A DNA stretch of 64,000 bases from positions 1,962,501 to 2,026,500 of the forward strand of contig NZ_CP137636.1 in the NCBI RefSeq assembly GCF_036670015.1, read 5' to 3'. The position numbers and the translations under genes were made by a program. Position 1 is the stretch's first letter, and each line of letters starts with the position of its first letter. Positions 44,608-54,024 of the stretch are shown piece after piece. The stretch is from Niallia sp. XMNu-256 (lineage in GTDB: Bacteria; Bacillota; Bacilli; Bacillales; Cytobacillaceae). The notes under the pieces are model-generated. The model saw nothing but the letters and a program-made list of their open reading frames with translations. It did not search any database and had not been told where the DNA came from.

Positions 44608-44968
44608 TGAAATGAGTGTAGGACCTGATATCGTTATTCCGATTTATTTCTTACACTGTAACGGACGTCACCATACCCTTGCTCTTGCAAGTATGCCGAT
44701 GCCTAAGCGAATTCAGCACTTTATGTTCGAGGTGAAATCTCTTGATGATGTGGGACATGCCTACGATCGACTTACAGATGATATCACCCTCACACTTGGA
44801 AAACACAGCAATGATCATATGATCTCATTTTATGCGATGACCCCATCTGGAATTGAAGTGGAGTATGGATGGGACGGAAGACCTGTGGATGATACTTGGA
44901 GTGTAGCTAGACATGATACCATCAGTGCCTGGGGCCATAAACCCGTTCGACAAACCCTGATCGTTTAA
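44608..44968 (+). pseudogene. Truncated type-I extradiol dioxygenase (BphC-like), C-terminal third
   Basis: The frame 44528-44968 encodes, from about residue 28, YFLHCNGRHHTLALASMPMP, IQHFMFEVKSLDDVGHAYDR and SFYAMTPSGIEVEYGWDGR, the C-terminal domain of 2,3-dihydroxybiphenyl 1,2-dioxygenase-like enzymes with the second His and the Glu ligand region. The N-terminal ~150-170 residues are missing, and the preceding 25 codons look non-homologous. It is therefore a relic, just downstream of a repeat copy. Confidence 0.75.
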
Positions 44969-45013
44969 TTCCAAAGAAGTCGAATGAACCTCAAGCGCTA
45001 TAAGAAATTAAAG

Positions 45014-45052
45014 TTGCTGTGACGCCCCAAATCATGTTTTTCATAAATAGTT
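45014..45052. repeat. GTCACTGTGAC-family repeat, copy 8
   Basis: TTGCTGTGACGCCCCAAATC followed by ATGTTTTTCATAAATAG. It keeps the right arm and the TCTTGTTTCACAAATG-like tail in changed form. Confidence 0.5.
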
Positions 45053-45066
45053 TTTCCAGAATTAAT

Positions 45067-45110
45067 AAAACAGGCACTGTCCAGTAAATAGGACAGTGCC
45101 TGTTTTTCTA
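45067..45110. terminator. Terminator of the acetate symporter operon
   Basis: AAAACAGGCACTGTCC pairs exactly with GGACAGTGCCTGTTTT; T runs occur in both directions. Confidence 0.8.
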
Positions 45111-45118
45111 ACATTAAA

Positions 45119-46669
45119 TTAATGATTCTCAGGAGCGCTTATCCCAAATCCCGTGTTAGATTTAAAGACGACCTCTTCATATCGGCCTTTATTTGGACTC
45201 TTTTTAGCATATAAGATGGTTCCAACATAGGCTCCAATAAAACCTAATGGAACCGTAAATATTGTTGGGTTTGCCAATGGAAATAATGGGTCACCCGTTA
45301 AGATTGCTGCACCATCAGGGCTCCATACATTTGGACTTAGCAAGACTAGGACCACTGAACTAATGAGGCCGACTAACATTCCTGTTACTGCACCACCTGT
45401 ATTGAAGCGATTCCAATAGATAGTAAGTAACATAACTGGAAGGTTCGCACTTGCCGCAATCCCTAAAGCGAGAACAGATAAAAAGGCAACGTTTAAATTC
45501 TTTGCTGCTAAAGCTAAAAGAATAGAAGTAATGGCAACGACAATAGAAGAAATACGGGCAACTTTCATTTGTTGCTTTTCTGTAATATTTCCTTTTTTAA
45601 TAATTTGTCCATAAATATCATGAGCAAAAGCAGATGCTGACGTTAAGACGAGAGCAGAAACAACGGCAAGAATGGTTGCAAACGCAATTGCTGAAACAAA
45701 GGCAAAGAGGAAATCTCCGCCAACAACTAGAGCTAACAGTGGAGCAGCCATATTCCCGGCTGGATTTGCTGCTGCAATATTATCCCAACCAACAAAGGCT
45801 GTTGCACCGAATCCTAGGAAGACAACCATAATGAAAAATGCGCCAATAAACCATGTTGAGTAAAATACAGATTTACGGGCAGTTACTGCATCTTTAACCG
45901 TGAAAAATCGAATCAATAAATGAGGCAATCCTGCTACCCCAAGAACGAGTGCGATATTAAGAGAAATCATATCTAAACTATTACTGTACTTATTTCCTGG
46001 ATTCGCTAGATCGGCTCCAAATGGAGTGGCCGTTTTGATTTGATCAAACATTTGGATGATGCTGAAGTTAAATTTAGAAAAAACCAAAAACGTTAAAACA
46101 AACGATCCTCCAAGTAATAAGATGGCTTTGATGATTTGAACCCAGCTAGTTGCCGTCATCCCGCCAAAAATAACATAAATAGTCATTAAAACACCAACAA
46201 TGACAACAGCGATCCAATAATCAATTCCTAGCATTAAACTAATGAGACCACCACCGCCCACTAATTGGGCAATCATATAGAAAATCGAAATAACAAGTGT
46301 ACTAGCAGCGGCTGTCCCACGAACTTTATTTGATTGAAAACGGGCTGTAATCATATCAGCCAATGTGTATTTACCTAAATTTCGCATCGGTTCCGCAACT
46401 AAATACATTAAAAATAGAAAACCTAATAGATTTCCGATACTCATATAAAATCCATCAAATCCAATTAATGAAATAGCCCCTGTTATTCCTAAGAATGAAG
46501 CCGCAGACATAAAATCACCGGCTACAGCCAATCCGTTTTGAGTAGCCGTTAGACCTCCGCCAGCCGTATAAAAATCACTGGTACTTTTAGTCTTTTTTGA
46601 AGAAAAATATGTGATCAATAAGGTTAATGCAATAATTCCTACAAATAGAATGATAGAAAGGATGCTCAT
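45119..46669 (-). CDS. actP: Cation/acetate symporter (SSS family)
   Basis: A 516-residue sodium:solute symporter with about 13 helices; DFYTAGGGLTATQNGLAVAG near the N terminus and FFTVKDAVTARKSVF are typical of ActP/YwcA. It takes up acetate or similar short carboxylates. It follows the DUF485 gene with a 4-base ATGA overlap, the usual actP-yjcH type pairing. A link to acetate or pyruvate from the catabolic genes is possible but not shown. Confidence 0.92.
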   Translation of the reverse strand: MSILSIILFVGIIALTLLITYFSSKKTKSTSDFYTAGGGLTATQNGLAVAGDFMSAASFLGITGAISLIGFDGFYMSIGNLLGFLFLMYLVAEPMRNLGKYTLADMITARFQSNKVRGTAAASTLVISIFYMIAQLVGGGGLISLMLGIDYWIAVVIVGVLMTIYVIFGGMTATSWVQIIKAILLLGGSFVLTFLVFSKFNFSIIQMFDQIKTATPFGADLANPGNKYSNSLDMISLNIALVLGVAGLPHLLIRFFTVKDAVTARKSVFYSTWFIGAFFIMVVFLGFGATAFVGWDNIAAANPAGNMAAPLLALVVGGDFLFAFVSAIAFATILAVVSALVLTSASAFAHDIYGQIIKKGNITEKQQMKVARISSIVVAITSILLALAAKNLNVAFLSVLALGIAASANLPVMLLTIYWNRFNTGGAVTGMLVGLISSVVLVLLSPNVWSPDGAAILTGDPLFPLANPTIFTVPLGFIGAYVGTILYAKKSPNKGRYEEVVFKSNTGFGISAPENH

Positions 46670-47028
46670 TCACTTAACTCCTTTTGATAGTTTGTTAAAA
46701 TAGATTTTGATAAGTTATCGTACTTTTCTGACTTCTTAACATAAATAAATCCGCATATCCAGACAATGAGGAATTGTGTGAAGGCAAAAATCCAGGCACC
46801 CGTAATAGAACCAATGATTTCTGTATGCAAGACTTTGGAATAAGCGGCTAATAAAGGTAAAGTAAAGTAAAAGATCAGGAAAAAGACTGTTGTTGGAATA
46901 ATAAATGCTTTTTTCTTTTGCAATAGCTCTTTGAACTCTTTTGTTTGAATAAGGCTATCATAAGGTATACCTTCCTGTTTTTGGATTGCAGGTTTTTCGT
47001 TAAGCTGAATCGCTTGTTTCATATACAT
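46666..47028 (-). CDS. DUF485 membrane protein (YwcB/YjcH-like)
   Basis: A 120-residue protein with two hydrophobic segments (~40-62 and ~82-104) and the DUF485 pattern. The family is almost always paired with the acetate symporter gene; its stop overlaps the symporter start. GGGGAGGATG lies before ATG. Exact role, probably in symporter assembly or regulation, is unknown. Confidence 0.88.
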   Translation of the reverse strand: MYMKQAIQLNEKPAIQKQEGIPYDSLIQTKEFKELLQKKKAFIIPTTVFFLIFYFTLPLLAAYSKVLHTEIIGSITGAWIFAFTQFLIVWICGFIYVKKSEKYDNLSKSILTNYQKELSE

Positions 47029-47435
47029 CCTCCCCTAATATATAACGTTTTATTTTTACTAACCAATATTAGGTTATACCTAACAAGGTAATCCCCTATT
47101 AATGAGTAAAGTAAGGTTTACACTCACCACTCCTTCCGGATACTAGTAATTCACTTTCCATACGTTGTAAGAAAATTTGTTATACATTAAGAATATAACA
47201 CACATAAGAAATGGAGTAAATAATATATTTAAATTTTCAGAAAAATTATTGGTAGTCACTGTGACCACCCGAATAATCTTGTTTCACAAATGTTTCATGA
47301 TCATGACACCAATCTTATGAACTGAACGGCAGAGTTGTACGTTGTTCACTTTTGCTAGACAGTGTTAAATGGATGGCGAGATTCTTTGGAAAAGAAAAAG
47401 CCATTCCCATATTCGGGAACAGCCCTGTTCATCCT
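47029..47435. other. Intergenic region, mostly spacer and a repeat
   Basis: It contains the copy-9 repeat (47251-47300) and the weak AAAAAGCCATTCCC/GGGAACAGCC stem near 47395-47424. No gene is supported. Confidence 0.4.
47251..47300. repeat. GTCACTGTGAC-family repeat, copy 9
   Basis: GGTAGTCACTGTGACCACCC then GAATAATCTTGTTTCACAAA and TGTTTCATGA. It shows the longest form of the family and shares TCTTGTTTCACA with copy 2. Confidence 0.7.
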
Positions 47436-48378
47436 TTAATTGTTATGAAGGATCGTGTTAATTATATTTAATTCTTCTTTAGATAGATTAATTTCACTTG
47501 CCTGTACGTTTTCACGAATTCGCTCTTTTCGTTTGCCTCCTGGAATGACTGAATCAATACCTTCTTGAGCTAATAACCACGCTAATGCCAAGTTAGGGAG
47601 AGACGTTTCTTTTTGAGTTGCAAAAATCTTTGAGTTTCTCAACGATTTCAAGGTTTTTTTGGAATAGCTCACCTTGGAATAAAGGGATAGAATTGCGCCA
47701 ATCTTCTGAGTCTAACTTCGAGTCTGTTGTAAATCCACAACCTAGTAATCCAAATGCTAGTGGACCATATGGAATAAAAGATATGTTATTTTCAACACAA
47801 TATGGTAATAATTCTGCTTCAGCAGAACGATCTAACATACTGTATGGTGATTGTAATACAGAAATATCACCATTTGCGTTCGCTTCTTTCAATTGATCAG
47901 GCGAGACATTTGAGATCCCAATTGCACGTATTTTTCCTTCATCTTTTAAACGAGCTAATTCCCCAATAGATTCAGCAAAAGGCGTATCGTTGTCTGGGGA
48001 GTGTAGATAATATAGGTCTACATAGTCTAATTGTAGTCTTTGTAAGCTCTTTTCAAGTGCTTCTCGCAAATATTCCGGACGATTATCTGGTTTAAAGGAA
48101 CCATCTTCTACCTCTCTTTGTGATCCCTTCGTTGCCATGACAAAGTCATCGCGTTTCAATTTCTTTACAATTTCACCTATTAGCTCTTCAGAACGTCCAA
48201 CTCCGTATATATCAGCTGTATCAATAAAGTTTACTCCATTATGTATGGCTTCTCTTACAAAATCCTTACCGTCTTCTTCATTTAAGTTTTGAAATAAATT
48301 ATGCCCACCAACTGCATTGGTTCCAAGTCCAATAACGGAAACTTTAAGTTCGCTCTTTTTTAATGTTGTATATTTCAT
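47436..48378 (-). pseudogene. Aldo/keto reductase with a frameshift
   Basis: The N-terminal part (48378 down to ~47625) has the aldo/keto reductase barrel with IDTADIYGVGRSEE, catalytic Lys in MATKGSQ and YLHSPDNDTP; the C-terminal 60 residues (ETSLPNLALAWLLAQEGIDS and VIPGGKRKE) are in another frame. The frames join at AAAGATTTTTGCAACTC: one fewer T in the T5 run (A5 on the plus strand, near 47620-47630) restores the protein. The start ATG 48378 has AGGAGG upstream. It may be a sequencing error or a real mutation. Confidence 0.85.
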
Positions 48379-48604
48379 GTTTATTCCTCCTAACATTGTG
48401 AGTTTTATTATAAGACTTATCGTAATATAGAAAAATATAATTCACAAATCATTCGTTTACGTTTATATTTAATGAACTCATTTAAATATAAATGAAAAAA
48501 TCACTATTTACTTTAACTTTTCGAAATTTTAATCAAGCGTTCATCCAATATTAACATTCGTGTCCTAAGATGATTTAGTAGATTAATAGATTGGAGGAAA
48601 TAGG

Positions 48605-49618
48605 ATGATTAAGATGAGAAAAAAGTTATTGTCTGGCTGCTTTTCACTAGCTATGACGGCCGCCTTGTTGACAATACCTATAACGGCAGATGCGAAAGAG
48701 AACCTTAAGGAAGGGGAGAGGTTTGAGCTTACCATTCTCCAGACGAATGATTTACACGGCCATTTGGATGATCTCACGACACGAAAGGATGGAACGACTC
48801 ACCACAATTCGATTGCAAAGTACGCGACCATAATTGAAAGCGTACGCAATGAAGAGGAGAATGTACTTCTCGTTGACGGTGGAGATGTCTTCCTTCGCGG
48901 TGAGTTTCAGGCGGGTCAAGGAGAGTTAGAGACTTCAATATTGAAAGCATTAGATTATGATGCGATGGTTCTCGGAAACAATGACTTTCGTGTTTACCCA
49001 GCCGGGGAGGGGACACCAGAGAGCCGCTATGAACAGTTAAAGGATTACCACCGCAACGTAAACTTTTCAATTCTTACTGGGAATGTTATTGATAAAAGAA
49101 CAGGAAAGTACATACAGAATGTTAAGCCTTGGAAGAGTTTTAATTTTAAAGGTATTAAAGTTGGCATGATTGGACTCACTTCAATGAAGCCAGAACTACG
49201 CGGTTGGAATGATGTAGCAGATCTCGATTTTATCGAACCGCTTGAAGCCTTAAATACGTTGCTTCCTAAGATGAGTGAGAAGTCGGATATTAACATCGTC
49301 CTTTCACATGCCGGTAATGATGAAGATCATCAATTGGCTAAAGTTCCCGGAGTTTCAGCGGTACTAGGAGCGGATACACATAAGATTATTCGAACACCTG
49401 AATACGAATTCAACGGAGAATCGATGGTGCCAATCACCCAAGGCGGTGGAGAACAAGAACATTATTTAGGTCGTTTGGATTTAACTTTTAAAGTCGTTGA
49501 CAGAGAAATGAAGCTCATCGATTCGGATGGATTCCTCTACGACATTACTAATGTTCCGGCAGATCCAGAGGTACAAGCAATGATAGACAATTATCGTGCA
49601 GAAATGATTGTTCAATAA
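48605..49618 (+). CDS. Secreted metallophosphatase, 5'-nucleotidase-like (phosphatase domain only)
   Basis: A 337-residue protein with a signal peptide (~27-30 residues, to TADAKE). Metallophosphoesterase motifs are LQTNDLHGHLDD, VDGGDVFLRG, VLGNNDF, LSHAGND and GADTHK. In the usual GNHE motif the catalytic His is Asn here. The UshA-type C-terminal nucleotide domain is absent, so it is shorter than full 5'-nucleotidases (~500+ residues). GGAGGAAA precedes ATG 48605. Confidence 0.82.
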   Translation: MIKMRKKLLSGCFSLAMTAALLTIPITADAKENLKEGERFELTILQTNDLHGHLDDLTTRKDGTTHHNSIAKYATIIESVRNEEENVLLVDGGDVFLRGEFQAGQGELETSILKALDYDAMVLGNNDFRVYPAGEGTPESRYEQLKDYHRNVNFSILTGNVIDKRTGKYIQNVKPWKSFNFKGIKVGMIGLTSMKPELRGWNDVADLDFIEPLEALNTLLPKMSEKSDINIVLSHAGNDEDHQLAKVPGVSAVLGADTHKIIRTPEYEFNGESMVPITQGGGEQEHYLGRLDLTFKVVDREMKLIDSDGFLYDITNVPADPEVQAMIDNYRAEMIVQ

Positions 49619-49644
49619 TAGTAAGAAAGATAAAAGAGTTTTTG

Positions 49645-49694
49645 AAAAGTACTTGTCCCTTAATGTGTGTATAGATTAAGGGACAAGTACTTTT
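49645..49694. terminator. Strong bidirectional terminator
   Basis: AAAAGTACTTGTCCCTTAA pairs perfectly with TTAAGGGACAAGTACTTTT over a 12-base loop. It ends the phosphatase gene and perhaps the opposite small gene. Confidence 0.85.
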
Positions 49695-49766
49695 GATATT
49701 TATTTTGTACAACGGTGTCATCCCTGTAGAGATAAGCAGACGAGAAAAGCTTGACATGAAACCAAG

Positions 49767-50006
49767 CTAATTCGCACTGCTATTATGTTTGTTTTTAAGT
49801 ATTCGTTCTGTAATGAATCCAACGATTATACCGATAATAACAGGGATAAGTGAACCTCCAGCCTCAAACAGCACTCCTTTGGACGGATTTTCTTTATAAA
49901 AACTCCAACTTAAAAATGAAATGTCGAATATATTTCCGATTGTATATAAAATCCCCATTGATAATAAAGCTGCTAATAAAGGAAACCAAATTCCCTTTTT
50001 CATCAC
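49767..50006 (-). CDS. Small two-helix membrane protein, unrecognised
   Basis: A 79-residue protein with hydrophobic segments at ~6-26 and ~48-68, ending in a basic tail (ERILKNKHN). A strong AGGAGGTGG precedes the Met-Met start. No family recognised. Confidence 0.65.
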   Translation of the reverse strand: MMKKGIWFPLLAALLSMGILYTIGNIFDISFLSWSFYKENPSKGVLFEAGGSLIPVIIGIIVGFITERILKNKHNSSAN

Positions 50007-50260
50007 GAATCCACCACCTCCTAGTTTCCATTTTATGAAAAAAGTGTTAATTTATCTTAAATATAACTGTAAATCTTTATAAAACTTCCTTTTTAGTAAA
50101 ATCCTGAACTATTTTGACCTTTTCTAATTTAATAAGTTCCGCCATTGTAAGTTTAGGGATAATTTCATGTCTTTCAAAATCTAATTTATTGGTGATAGTT
50201 GTTCTAAGAGTGTAACAATTGACTTAATAGACATTGGTGAAAAATTAGAGGAGAGATAAT

Positions 50261-50965
50261 ATGCTAGAATTAAAAAAGTGGAAAAATGGGGCAAAAGGTC
50301 ATCGATTTGTTTTATCTTTTAGTGGTGGGAAAGATAGTGTTTTAGCTTTATATAAAGCCAAACAGGTTGGTGAAGCGATTGGACTTCTTGTGATGTTAGA
50401 AGAAGAGGGGAAACGTTCTCGATCCCATGGAATGTCGCCTGGGCTCATCGAAGCTCAAGCTAAATCGATTGGTTTGCCAGTATATATGGCCGCCTCAAGT
50501 TGGAGAAATTATGAAAAAGAATTTATCCATCTCTTAGAAAAGGCAAAAATTCATGGGGCTGAGGCCTTGGTTACGGGGGACTTGGATATGGAGGCTCATG
50601 GGTGTTGGCACGAAAAAGTAACAGAGCATGTAGGTTTAAGGCTTGGGATGCCTTTATGGGGGATGAATCATCGGGAAGCGGTCAAGGAATTTATTAATTT
50701 AGGCTTTGAAACAATAATTGTTACTGTTAATTTATCGTTAGGCATGCGAGAAGATGATTTAGGAAGAACGTTAACTCATGATTATGTGGAAGAACTTGAG
50801 GATCGTGGAATTGACCCTTGCGGTGAAGGTGGAGAATTCCACACCACTGTTATTAATGGTCCTATTTTTAAATTTCCTATACATGTACGTAAGTGTGAGA
50901 TTTTGAAGGATGGAGAGTATGCCTTTTTACCGTTGGCATTAAAGGACGCCCAGAAAAATAATTAG
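50261..50965 (+). CDS. Dph6-related ATP pyrophosphatase (PP-loop family)
   Basis: A 234-residue PP-loop enzyme. LSFSGGKDSVLAL is the ATP-binding PP-loop; the GDLDMEAHGCWHEKV and EGGEFHTTVINGP segments are typical of the diphthine-ammonia ligase-related group. Bacteria lack diphthamide, so the bacterial substrate is unknown. GAGGAGAG precedes ATG. Confidence 0.9.
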   Translation: MLELKKWKNGAKGHRFVLSFSGGKDSVLALYKAKQVGEAIGLLVMLEEEGKRSRSHGMSPGLIEAQAKSIGLPVYMAASSWRNYEKEFIHLLEKAKIHGAEALVTGDLDMEAHGCWHEKVTEHVGLRLGMPLWGMNHREAVKEFINLGFETIIVTVNLSLGMREDDLGRTLTHDYVEELEDRGIDPCGEGGEFHTTVINGPIFKFPIHVRKCEILKDGEYAFLPLALKDAQKNN

Positions 50966-51071
50966 GAATCGTTCAAGATTGATCGTCTATTCAAAATATT
51001 ATATAGTTTCAGTTGGTATGTAAATTAGATGATTTAGATAGAAAAATAATAAAAAAAAGGATTTGTTCCAT

Positions 51072-52031
51072 ATGAATATTTGTGTTTTGGACGGATACAC
51101 ATTAAATCCTGGTGATTTAAGTTGGAGTGAACTGAAACAACTGGGGAAAACGGATATTTATGATCGAACCCCTCTGGAGCTCATTTTCGAAAGGGCTGCA
51201 AACGCTGAGATCGTCTTAACCAATAAAACCCCTCTTAGCAAGGCTACCCTTGATCGCCTTCCTAAGCTAAAGTATATTGGAGTACTAGCAACAGGTTATG
51301 ATGTTGTGGATATTCAGGCTGCGAAGGAACGAGGAATTGTTGTGACAAACATTCCTAACTATGGTACAGCATCAGTGTCTCAAATGGTTTTTGCTCTGTT
51401 GTTAGAACACTGTCATCATGTACAACATCATAGCGATGCAGTGATGGAAGGGCAGTGGGGAAAGAATTCGGATTGGTGCTTCTGGAACTACCCACTTATT
51501 GAGTTGGCTGGTAAGACAATGGGAATCGTTGGATTAGGAAGAATCGGACTTCAAACAGCACGGATTGCTTCAGCTTTTGGGATGGAAGTGTTGGCCTATA
51601 GCAGACATCAACGTGAAATGGACTTGCCTGGTTTTAAGTGGGCGGATAATTTGAATGAATTAATGAGATTATCGGATGTAGTAAGCTTGCACTGCCCGTT
51701 AACCCCTGAAACCGAAGGGATGATAAACTCTGGGAATTTATCAATGATGAAACGTACTTCCATTCTTATCAACACGTCACGTGGCAAGTTAGTAAACAAC
51801 AACGATCTAGCTGAGGCGTTAAATGCTGGAGTTATTGGTGGAGCTGGATTGGACGTATTAGCAGTAGAACCACCGGAAGAAACAAATCCATTGCTTCAAG
51901 CAAAAAACTGTATTATTACGCCACACATAGCCTGGGCTACGAAGGAAGCGCGCAATCGTCTTTTTGATATTGCCGTTGATAATATAAAGGCTTTCATCGC
52001 AAAGATCCCAAAGAACGTAGTATCTTCGTGA
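51072..52031 (+). CDS. D-2-hydroxyacid dehydrogenase
   Basis: A 319-residue NAD-dependent enzyme of the glycerate/hydroxypyruvate dehydrogenase group. It has the Rossmann motif GLGRIGLQTA, catalytic Arg in INTSRGKLVN, a Glu in AVEPPEE and His in TPHIAWAT. ATG 51072 is preferred over TTG 51063, as AAGGA is ~9 bases further from it. Substrate could be hydroxypyruvate or glyoxylate-type acids. It stands alone. Confidence 0.9.
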   Translation: MNICVLDGYTLNPGDLSWSELKQLGKTDIYDRTPLELIFERAANAEIVLTNKTPLSKATLDRLPKLKYIGVLATGYDVVDIQAAKERGIVVTNIPNYGTASVSQMVFALLLEHCHHVQHHSDAVMEGQWGKNSDWCFWNYPLIELAGKTMGIVGLGRIGLQTARIASAFGMEVLAYSRHQREMDLPGFKWADNLNELMRLSDVVSLHCPLTPETEGMINSGNLSMMKRTSILINTSRGKLVNNNDLAEALNAGVIGGAGLDVLAVEPPEETNPLLQAKNCIITPHIAWATKEARNRLFDIAVDNIKAFIAKIPKNVVSS

Positions 52032-52080
52032 GATTTTTCTAACATATTCCATATTAAAAGGACCGACATAGGAGATTCAT

Positions 52081-52548
52081 ATGATGATTAGGCAAGCAAC
52101 AATAGATGAGATGTTATCTCTTTGGTACAAATTTTATACTTCTGAATATTTTACAAAAAATATTCAGAAGGGGAACACCGAATTTTGGGCAATCGAACAT
52201 CATGCTAGATTGATTGGTGAGTTGTATCTATTCAAAGAACTTGATGATCCAGATTTTGCGGACGGCAACACAACTGCTTATCTATATGGATTTCAAATTG
52301 AAGAAATCATGCGAGGGAAAGGCCTAGGGACCGTGCTCATAAAACGCGTTTTGCAAAGAGTAAAAGAGTTGGATTTCAAATATGTAACCATCGGCGTTGA
52401 ACCTGATCATGAACCAAATATTCGATTATATAAGAAACTGGGGTTTATAGAAAAAATCAAAACCGTAAACGAAAACCCCTGTGATGTAGATGAGAATGTA
52501 ATGCCTATTAAAGGTCCAGCTTACCTATTGTTGCGTAAAGCACTCTAA
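52081..52548 (+). CDS. GNAT-family N-acetyltransferase
   Basis: A 155-residue GNAT protein. The acetyl-CoA-binding motif is in EEIMRGKGLGTVLIKRVL, followed by the VEPDHEPNIRLYKKLGF segment. Target unknown. AGGAGATTC precedes ATG. Its stop codon falls at the left edge of a decayed structured-repeat copy. Confidence 0.85.
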   Translation: MMIRQATIDEMLSLWYKFYTSEYFTKNIQKGNTEFWAIEHHARLIGELYLFKELDDPDFADGNTTAYLYGFQIEEIMRGKGLGTVLIKRVLQRVKELDFKYVTIGVEPDHEPNIRLYKKLGFIEKIKTVNENPCDVDENVMPIKGPAYLLLRKAL

Positions 52549-52623
52549 CTCATTCGGTAAATGTGTTTAGTATCGAAAGCTTCGACAACTATAGTATTCC
52601 TTCACCTCCAGAAGTGGGCTACA
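52546..52623. repeat. Structured repeat family, decayed copy 5 (left part)
   Basis: TAACTCATTCGGTAAATGTG, TATCGAAAGCTTCGACAAC and CCAGAAGTGGGCT keep the block order of the left end of 34493-34732 with many substitutions. Confidence 0.45.
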
Positions 52624-52652
52624 AGTTTGGTTGATTAGTATTTATTGATTTA

Positions 52653-52695
52653 GAAAAAAATCTTCTCCTCTAAAGTAAACGACTAGGGGAGAAGA
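52653..52695 (-). terminator. Terminator of the grd operon
   Basis: On the minus strand TCTTCTCCCCT pairs with AGAGGAGAAGA, followed by a T7-8 run. It lies 12 bases after the grdB stop. Confidence 0.8.
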
Positions 52696-52706
52696 ATACG
52701 AATCAA

Positions 52707-54011
52707 TTAATTTTTTGAATAGATTAATGGTGGTTCGATCACTTCTTTTGCTAAGATATCTAATGCATTTTTAACTAATGTTTGACGAATTTGATTTTCT
52801 TTTTCTGCTTCTAATGTCGGATTACCCACAGGGTAAGGAATAGCAACTGTTGGAACAATGCGGTTCGCACCGACAGACTGTGAGATCGTAGTAATTGTAG
52901 CCATATGAATAATAGGAATACCATAACGTTCAATTTCTTTTACTAACGTTGCACCGCAACGTGTACAAGTTCCTCAGGTGGAGGTTAGGATAACACCATC
53001 TACACCAGCTTCTTTCAATTCTTGTCCAATTTCACGACCAAATTTTTCAGAATTTCCAACAGCAGTACCCGTTCCTGTTGTAGAGTAAAAAAGGTGATAA
53101 ACCTCGCCGATATATCCATTTTTCTCGAAATGACGAAGTTGGTCCAGCGGAGCCACACGGTCAGGTAACTCATTGGCGTAAACAGGGTCAAATCCACCAT
53201 GGACCGTGTAATAATCATCACCTAATTTATCTAGTTTAGAAATATCGTATTTAACCCATTTTTGTGCAGAAGCTGATTGCAAGTGATCAGGATTTCCTTT
53301 AGGAACAATTCCACCAGTAGTTACTAAAGCAATCGTTGCTTTAGACAAATCAGCAATTGCAGGAGCAGGATCGACTTTGTCGAACTCAGGCATTGGCAAT
53401 TCTGTTTCGAATTCTTCATTTTTAAGTCGTTTTAAAAGCATATCTACAGCACGTTTTGCCCCAATTTCTTCAGAAAGGATGGTCAAACGTCTTCCTTGTG
53501 TGAAGTAGCCGTCTTGCTTCGGTTTTACTTTTTGGTCAGATAAAACTTTATTTGCAAGTTCAATCATTGCTGGAAGAGCCTTACGCATTCCGGCTGCAGA
53601 GTCAGAAGTTGGAATCACATAAGCGTTTAGACGAGCTATTTCAAGTCCTGGATTTTCCTCATACATACCTGAAATCACAGGAACCCCTTTTTTATTGAAA
53701 TATTCGGCAACACCCGCACAAGCCATTCCGTAACGCCCTGCATTGAAAGCAGGGCCAGCGATCACTAAATCAGGGTGAATATCGTTATAAATCATTTCTA
53801 AAAACTCAAGAGCTTCCTCATTGTTTTCATTGAAGAAGTTATCCCCACAGATTAAGGTTCCGGCAAACTCTCCATTGTTTTTAATCCCACCAGCAAAAGC
53901 AGTAGCAAGCCCAACAGGTTCTTCTTTAAACAGAGGGGCTATTCCAGCTTTGTCTTCACCGCCAATTTGGCTGAAAAATTGGTTTAAGTAGTATAACACT
54001 TTTTTACTCAT
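52707..54011 (-). CDS. grdB: Glycine/sarcosine/betaine reductase component B, GrdB-type selenoprotein
   Basis: A 434-codon gene if TGA at 52974-52976 is read as selenocysteine. The N-terminal 345 residues match GrdB/GrdF/GrdH (LICGDNFFNEN, NAGRYGMACAGVAEYF, GGIVPKGNPD); after the TGA the frame continues as GTCTRCGATLVKEIERYGIP to a normal stop, which is the conserved GrdB C terminus with the motif Sec-Gly-Thr-Cys. The UGA is followed by a SECIS-like hairpin. In known systems this subunit attacks the substrate bound to the pyruvoyl group of GrdE and releases the amine. A strong AGGAGGTGG precedes ATG. Substrate (sarcosine is suggested by neighbours) is inferred. Confidence 0.92.
52934..52976 (-). 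promoter_or_regulatory. SECIS-like element of grdB
   Basis: After the UGA come 18 bases, then GGU at the apex of the stem ACGTTGC/GCAACGT. The spacing from UGA to the GGU loop is the same 18 bases as in E. coli fdhF. Bacterial SelB recognises such a hairpin in the coding region. Confidence 0.8.
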
Positions 54012-54024
54012 TTTGTTCCACCTC

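Noticed and set aside
52974-52976. TGA in grdB as a plain nonsense mutation making two gene fragments
   Set aside because: The frame continues without change into the conserved GrdB C terminus, the TGA sits at the known selenocysteine position and a SECIS-like hairpin follows at the correct distance.
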